DNA of 64,000 nt from Paenibacillus borealis. GTDB lineage: Bacteria; Bacillota; Bacilli; Paenibacillales; Paenibacillaceae. The stretch lies in the NCBI RefSeq assembly GCF_000758665.1, contig NZ_CP009285.1:3782001-3846000 (forward strand), written 5' to 3'. Below, in pieces: positions 60,514 through 64,000 of the stretch. Both the position numbers and the translations under genes were made by a program. Within the stretch, counting starts at the first letter, position 1; each line of letters starts with the position of its first letter. The notes under the pieces were generated by a model. It searched no databases, was not told where the DNA came from, and saw only the letters and a list, made by a program, of their open reading frames with translations.

Positions 60514-61015
60514 AAAAGAGCGTGTGGCGATCTATCCCGGAACCTTTGATCCGGTAACTCTGGGGCATATGGATATTATTCACCGCGCAGCGAAACAGTT
60601 CGACAGACTGATTGTTGCGGTGCTGAATAATTTAAGCAAGAATCCGTTGTTTTCGGTGGAGGAACGTACGGATCTTCTGCGCCAGGCTACAGCGGATATT
60701 CCGAATGTAGAGGTAGACAGCTTCCGGGATCTGCTCGTTAATTATGTCCGGCAAAAGGATGCCCAGGTGATTGTCCGGGGAATCCGTACCGTCACGGACT
60801 TTGAGTATGAGCTGCAGAATGCGTCCATTAATCATAATCTGGACCCCGAAGCGGAAACGATATTTATGATGACCAATCCGAGATATTCCTATCTCAGCTC
60901 AAGTGTGGTTAAGGAAATTGCCCACTTTGGCGGGAATGTCTCGGATTTTGTAACGCCTGAAGTGGAACAGGCCATGAAGCTTAAGTTCAAGCGGATGGAT
61001 GGCGGCGCCAAGTAA
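60497..61015 (+). CDS. coaD: Phosphopantetheine adenylyltransferase
   Basis: This 172-residue enzyme performs the fourth step of coenzyme A synthesis. It has YPGTFDPVTLGHMDII (the HxGH-type motif with TxxLGH), RGIRTVTDFEYELQNASINHNL and SSSVVKEIAHFGGNVSDFVTPEVEQAM. The start is ATG 60497, behind GGAGG; ATG 60494 is closer but too near. Its 3' end overlaps the convergent ylbJ end by 29 bases, an unusual arrangement. Confidence 0.95.
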   Translation: MSLQIRKERVAIYPGTFDPVTLGHMDIIHRAAKQFDRLIVAVLNNLSKNPLFSVEERTDLLRQATADIPNVEVDSFRDLLVNYVRQKDAQVIVRGIRTVTDFEYELQNASINHNLDPEAETIFMMTNPRYSYLSSSVVKEIAHFGGNVSDFVTPEVEQAMKLKFKRMDGGAK

Positions 61016-62225
61016 AAATCTTTACAGCCACTGATAAGGCCAGCAGCAGCAGAAGCAGCAGTCCTTGCAGACTTAGTATCTGCGGGAGGAAGCTCCAAAT
61101 CCGGATTGCAGAGCCTATGCCGGGATCCAGTCCGCCTGAATCGGTGCCGGTGAAGACTGGAAGCGCCGCTGCGCGGATATTCACGAGCGGTTTCCAGAGA
61201 ATTAAGGCCAGTGCAAATGCGATGAGTCCATGCAGTAACCGGACTGCGGTAAACGGGAGAAAGCGGACATTCGCCGGTTTGAGCACCGTCAGCGCCTGAA
61301 GCTGGGCGCAGATTCCGCTCCAGGCAAGCATTGCAGAGAGCAATGCGGGACCGAGCAGACTGCCGGAGAAGAATCCTTCAAGTCCGGCGGTATTCGAGGT
61401 TATTGAATGGGCTCCGAGGTGAATCTCCAGCAGTCCGGCAGCCAGCGGGGACGGGAGCTGCGGCAACAGCCGGCTGATGATATTAATGACTACTGCGAAC
61501 ATGATCATGTAGCCGCCTACAATCATGAGATTCTGGACGGCGGCGGTTACAGATTCGCCGAGCACCTTGCCGAAGCCCCGTCCGTCCCTTGCACGGGCAT
61601 CCAGTGCTGCCTGATGGATACGTCCGGGCAAGGATGCTTTTTTGGCGTGCGGGCTGCTTCCGGGCAGTCTGCTGTCATTGGCGGAGGCTTTCCCCTTAAT
61701 GAGGGCTGACAGACATCCGGCGGCAAGGCCTGACAACCAATGGATGGCAAGCAATGCGTACCCGGCTGCCGGGCTGTGCAGAAACGCGGTGCCGACAACA
61801 ATGAGCAATGTAACCGGGCTGGCATAATGGACGATGGAAGCCAGGCGGCCGGCATCCTTGTCCGTAATGTCCCCCTGCTTATGCAGCTGCATAACGGCTC
61901 CGGCTCCGGCCGGGAAGCCGGCGGTGATTCCGAGCACAAGCGTCCAGCCGCCTGCACCGGGAAGCCGGAACAGCCGCTTCATCAGCGGCTCCAGCAGTAC
62001 GCCGAGGCCATGCACGATGCCTGAAGCGGTCAGCATCTCCGACAGGATCAGGAATGGCAGCAGCGCCGGGAAGACGAGGGTCCACCAGAGCTTCAGCCCC
62101 GCAAGGGAAGCCTTGAACGAGGATTCCGGTGCCAGGACGATCGCTATAGCGAGCAGGATCGCTGCCGCCCCTGAGATAAAAGGAGCCGAGCCCCGGAAGA
62201 ACCGCCGTATTTTAAAGTTAATCAT
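60987..62225 (-). CDS. ylbJ: Sporulation integral membrane protein YlbJ
   Basis: This 412-residue membrane protein, with about eight helices, belongs to the YlbJ family, required for spore cortex formation in Bacillus. Signature regions include WWTLVFPALLPFLILSEMLTASGIVHGLG, TAGFPAGAGAVMQLHKQGDITDKDAGRLASIVHYASPVTLLIV, and AWSGICAQLQALTVLKPANVRFLPF. It is opposite to coaD and ylbL, and overlaps the coaD end by 29 bases. The ATG at 62225 is used, nine bases behind AGAGGTG. Confidence 0.92.
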   Translation of the reverse strand: MINFKIRRFFRGSAPFISGAAAILLAIAIVLAPESSFKASLAGLKLWWTLVFPALLPFLILSEMLTASGIVHGLGVLLEPLMKRLFRLPGAGGWTLVLGITAGFPAGAGAVMQLHKQGDITDKDAGRLASIVHYASPVTLLIVVGTAFLHSPAAGYALLAIHWLSGLAAGCLSALIKGKASANDSRLPGSSPHAKKASLPGRIHQAALDARARDGRGFGKVLGESVTAAVQNLMIVGGYMIMFAVVINIISRLLPQLPSPLAAGLLEIHLGAHSITSNTAGLEGFFSGSLLGPALLSAMLAWSGICAQLQALTVLKPANVRFLPFTAVRLLHGLIAFALALILWKPLVNIRAAALPVFTGTDSGGLDPGIGSAIRIWSFLPQILSLQGLLLLLLLALSVAVKIFTWRRHPSA

Positions 62226-62385
62226 TAGTAGCATCACCTCTTCATAGCTTAGGACATGGGCAGAGCTTGTTATCAATTTATGCAGGGGAGACAACCATCA
62301 TGCCACAGCCGGAGAGATGCTCCCGGCTCCTGGCAGCACATTCTAATGCCGGGGCGTCATGCCGCGGGAAAGAAGGGGAAGAGAC

Positions 62386-63426
62386 TTGAGGCAACAGAAA
62401 CGCCGTGTGGGTATCCGCGCCACAGCCTACTTATTTACGTTTGTGGTCATTCTCTATGTTGCTGTCTTTATGAATACTCCGTATATTGTGTATCAGCCGG
62501 GAAGCGCCTCTGAGGTAGCCCCGATGATCAAGGTGGAGAATGCTGATCCTGAGGAGCAAGGCACGTTCATGATGACTACCGTATCTGCCAGTTACGCCAA
62601 TGTGGCCCTCCTGGTGGCCTCCGTATTTAACTCGAATGCAGAGGTTGTCCTGAAAGAGACCCGGCTGCAGGATAAGACCGAGCAGGAATACGCGGCTGAG
62701 CAGGTCTTTTATATGAACAGTTCACAATCTTATGCCGTACAGGCTGCTTATCATGCTGCAGATGTGCCGTATGAGGATGTTGTGGATTATTTGTACGTGT
62801 TCTCGGTACCCGACGCAACCAATCAGGGACAGTTTAAGCCGGGCGACAAGATTATCAGTGTAAAAGGTCAGCATGCAGCCGATCCGGCAGCTCTGTCCGC
62901 CTTGCTGTCGGCATACAAAATCGGCGATACCGTTGAAGTAGTCCTGCAGCGTGAAGGCAAGGAAATTACCGAGCAGGTGAAGCTGGTGGAGGTTAAGGAT
63001 AAAGAGACCTCGGCCGGCCGGCCGGGCTTCGGGGTTGTTATCGGCGCCGTTCAGAAGGTGGAGCCTAAGGAAAAGGGGAAAGGCGTCAGTTTTGTGGATA
63101 CCAATGTAGGAGGGCCTTCTGCAGGACTGATGTTCACCATGGAAATCTATAACCGGCTCACTCCGGGGGATTTGACCAAGGGCCACCGGGTAGCAGGTAC
63201 AGGTACGATAGATGCTGAGGGAAATGTGGGGGCGATCGGCGGAGTGAAGCATAAGATCGTGGCTGCCGACCGCAAAGGGGCGGAATTCTTCTTCGTTCCG
63301 GTCAAAAACTATGAAGAAGCCAAGGCGAAAGCAGATCAGATCGGCACAGACATGAAGCTGATTCCGGTATCCACTCTGTCGGACGCACTGAAATATATGG
63401 AAGAGCAGCCGGTAATCAAATCCTGA
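62386..63426 (+). CDS. ylbL: PDZ/Lon-type serine protease (YlbL, SepM family)
   Basis: This 346-residue protease has one N-terminal TM helix (about 10-30, TAYLFTFVVILYVAVFM), a PDZ domain (about 120-190, with GQFKPGDKIISVKG), and a Lon-type catalytic domain with catalytic serine in GGPSAGLMFTMEIY and lysine in GGVKHKIVAADRKG. Relatives process small peptides or proteins at the membrane. The start chosen is TTG 62386, behind AAGGGGA, which fits the family N-terminus; ATG 62359 is possible. It overlaps convergent ylbM by 11 bases. Confidence 0.92.
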   Translation: MRQQKRRVGIRATAYLFTFVVILYVAVFMNTPYIVYQPGSASEVAPMIKVENADPEEQGTFMMTTVSASYANVALLVASVFNSNAEVVLKETRLQDKTEQEYAAEQVFYMNSSQSYAVQAAYHAADVPYEDVVDYLYVFSVPDATNQGQFKPGDKIISVKGQHAADPAALSALLSAYKIGDTVEVVLQREGKEITEQVKLVEVKDKETSAGRPGFGVVIGAVQKVEPKEKGKGVSFVDTNVGGPSAGLMFTMEIYNRLTPGDLTKGHRVAGTGTIDAEGNVGAIGGVKHKIVAADRKGAEFFFVPVKNYEEAKAKADQIGTDMKLIPVSTLSDALKYMEEQPVIKS

Positions 63427-64000
63427 CCGGCGGCTCCAGATAATCGCTGTACAAATCACTGCGCAGCGGATTGGTATAAGCTCCGGCGAATACAGCGCCT
63501 GCCTGCAGATCCCGCTCCAGCATAGGATGGGAGAAGCGGGCAGGACTTGTGACTACGGGCAGTGCTGCACGCTGCTTCATCTGCTTCAGCAGCGTGCGGC
63601 CGCTCTCGCGGAAGCCGAGAACCCGGATATAACCCGGACCCTGGGCCAGGGCGGCCGGGGTCATTTCTTCCTTGCTGTGGTTTAGCAGGATATGAAGGAG
63701 CAGACGCTGCAGCCGTGTATGGGTGTAGCGTCTGGTCTTCAGCTCCTGCAGAAGACCGGCGACGGTGAACTGCTCCAGCAGGGGAAGGATGCGGAGCATC
63801 CGGTTCTCCAGCCCTTCATTCATATCCTGCACACCGCGCAGCTCCGCAGCGGAGCGGGTGGAGAGCACGTGGCGCAGAGGTGCCCGGAAGTCCTCAAGCA
63901 TGACCGGGCCCCGGCCTGCTGCATGCTCTCTCTCCAGGATGGACACGCTATACTCCGGCATGTATGCCGCCGGTGAGCCGCCTTCCAGCAGCAGCCTGCG
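63416..64000 (-). CDS. tRNA(Met) cytidine acetate ligase TmcAL/YlbM family, C-terminal part
   Basis: The gene runs off the right edge of the window; about 195 residues of its C-terminal part are visible, with no start. The text LENRMLRILPLLEQFTVAGLLQELKTRRYTHTRLQRLLLHILLNHSKEE is a helical region typical of the YlbM nucleotidyltransferase-type C-terminus. The order rsmD-coaD-ylbJ-ylbL-ylbM supports the call. It overlaps the ylbL stop by 11 bases. In Bacillus this enzyme makes 2-thiouridine-like or N4-acetylcytidine tRNA modifications; TmcAL forms ac4C34 in tRNA(Met). Confidence 0.88.
   Translation of the reverse strand, partial: RRLLLEGGSPAAYMPEYSVSILEREHAAGRGPVMLEDFRAPLRHVLSTRSAAELRGVQDMNEGLENRMLRILPLLEQFTVAGLLQELKTRRYTHTRLQRLLLHILLNHSKEEMTPAALAQGPGYIRVLGFRESGRTLLKQMKQRAALPVVTSPARFSHPMLERDLQAGAVFAGAYTNPLRSDLYSDYLEPPVRI

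Noticed and set aside
61407..62247. Several plus-strand frames opposite ylbJ
   Set aside because: Shadows of a GC-rich conserved membrane protein gene.

Overview
The window looks like a stretch of chromosome from a spore-forming, low-to-moderate GC Firmicute, most probably Paenibacillus. The evidence is the set of genes (ylb sporulation cluster, YjcZ-like mini-proteins, SecA2, Mrp antiporter, LipO-type solute-binding lipoprotein, copper-amine-oxidase-like stalk domain), AGGAGG-type ribosome binding sites with frequent TTG and GTG starts, and the style of the intergenic repeats. No rRNA, tRNA, CRISPR array or transposase was found. It is accessory-rich chromosome ending in a conserved housekeeping block.

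Layout. 1-0.7 kb: 3' part of a 6-phospho-beta-glucosidase. 0.9-2.9 kb: operon of a zinc-ribbon/TPR membrane protein, an HExxH membrane metalloprotease-like protein and a small conserved membrane protein. 3.0-5.3 kb: a Crp/Fnr regulator divergent from two cupins and a methyltransferase, with two palindromes between them. 5.5-10.3 kb: DHA2-type MFS pump, Fur-box-controlled iron substrate-binding protein, cysteine-less HesB-like protein, cre-controlled LipO-type lipoprotein. 10.4-12.1 kb: SDR and TetR pair around twin operators. 12.1-20.2 kb: iron-linked region with a BBE-type flavin oxidase, two FecCD permeases, a siderophore-binding lipoprotein, a perfect Fur box, an 806-residue protein joining a terpene-cyclase-like half to a prenyl-diphosphate-synthase half, and an alpha/beta hydrolase behind a weaker Fur-like box. 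20.4-23.3 kb: meso-diaminopimelate dehydrogenase and glutamate dehydrogenase, with a fold-back repeat between. 23.6-30.1 kb: a KdpD-type USP protein followed by a six-gene Mrp antiporter operon in which MrpA and MrpB are fused. 30.2-38.8 kb: MFS transporter, metallophosphoesterase, YtrA-type regulator with ABC pair, photolyase plus MepB, membrane serine hydrolase.

38.9-45.7 kb: orphan SecA2, DUF975 membrane protein, a decayed nuclease gene, a 52-bp tandem repeat array with alternating unit types, a two-domain rhodanese, and a phosphotransferase whose expected start codon reads ACG. 45.7-53.8 kb: beta/gamma-crystallin-like protein, a five-gene ABC/GntR/ABC operon, a PilZ protein, a pentapeptide-repeat protein and a Cache-HAMP-GGDEF diguanylate cyclase. 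53.9-56.9 kb: a cluster of very small genes around a glucosaminidase-holin pair. 57-59.5 kb: a GNAT acetyltransferase, a stalked alpha/beta hydrolase and a coiled-coil protein. 59.9-64 kb: rsmD-coaD-ylbJ-ylbL-ylbM, the usual Bacillales order without ylbK, with overlapping convergent gene ends.

The most promising unusual system is the iron-flanked cyclase-prenyltransferase fusion at 16.9-19.3 kb. Its domain order (cyclase-like half first, prenyltransferase second) resembles fungal bifunctional terpene synthases, and it lies next to Fur-controlled siderophore uptake genes and two possible tailoring enzymes. All functional calls come from motif reading; no database search was made.
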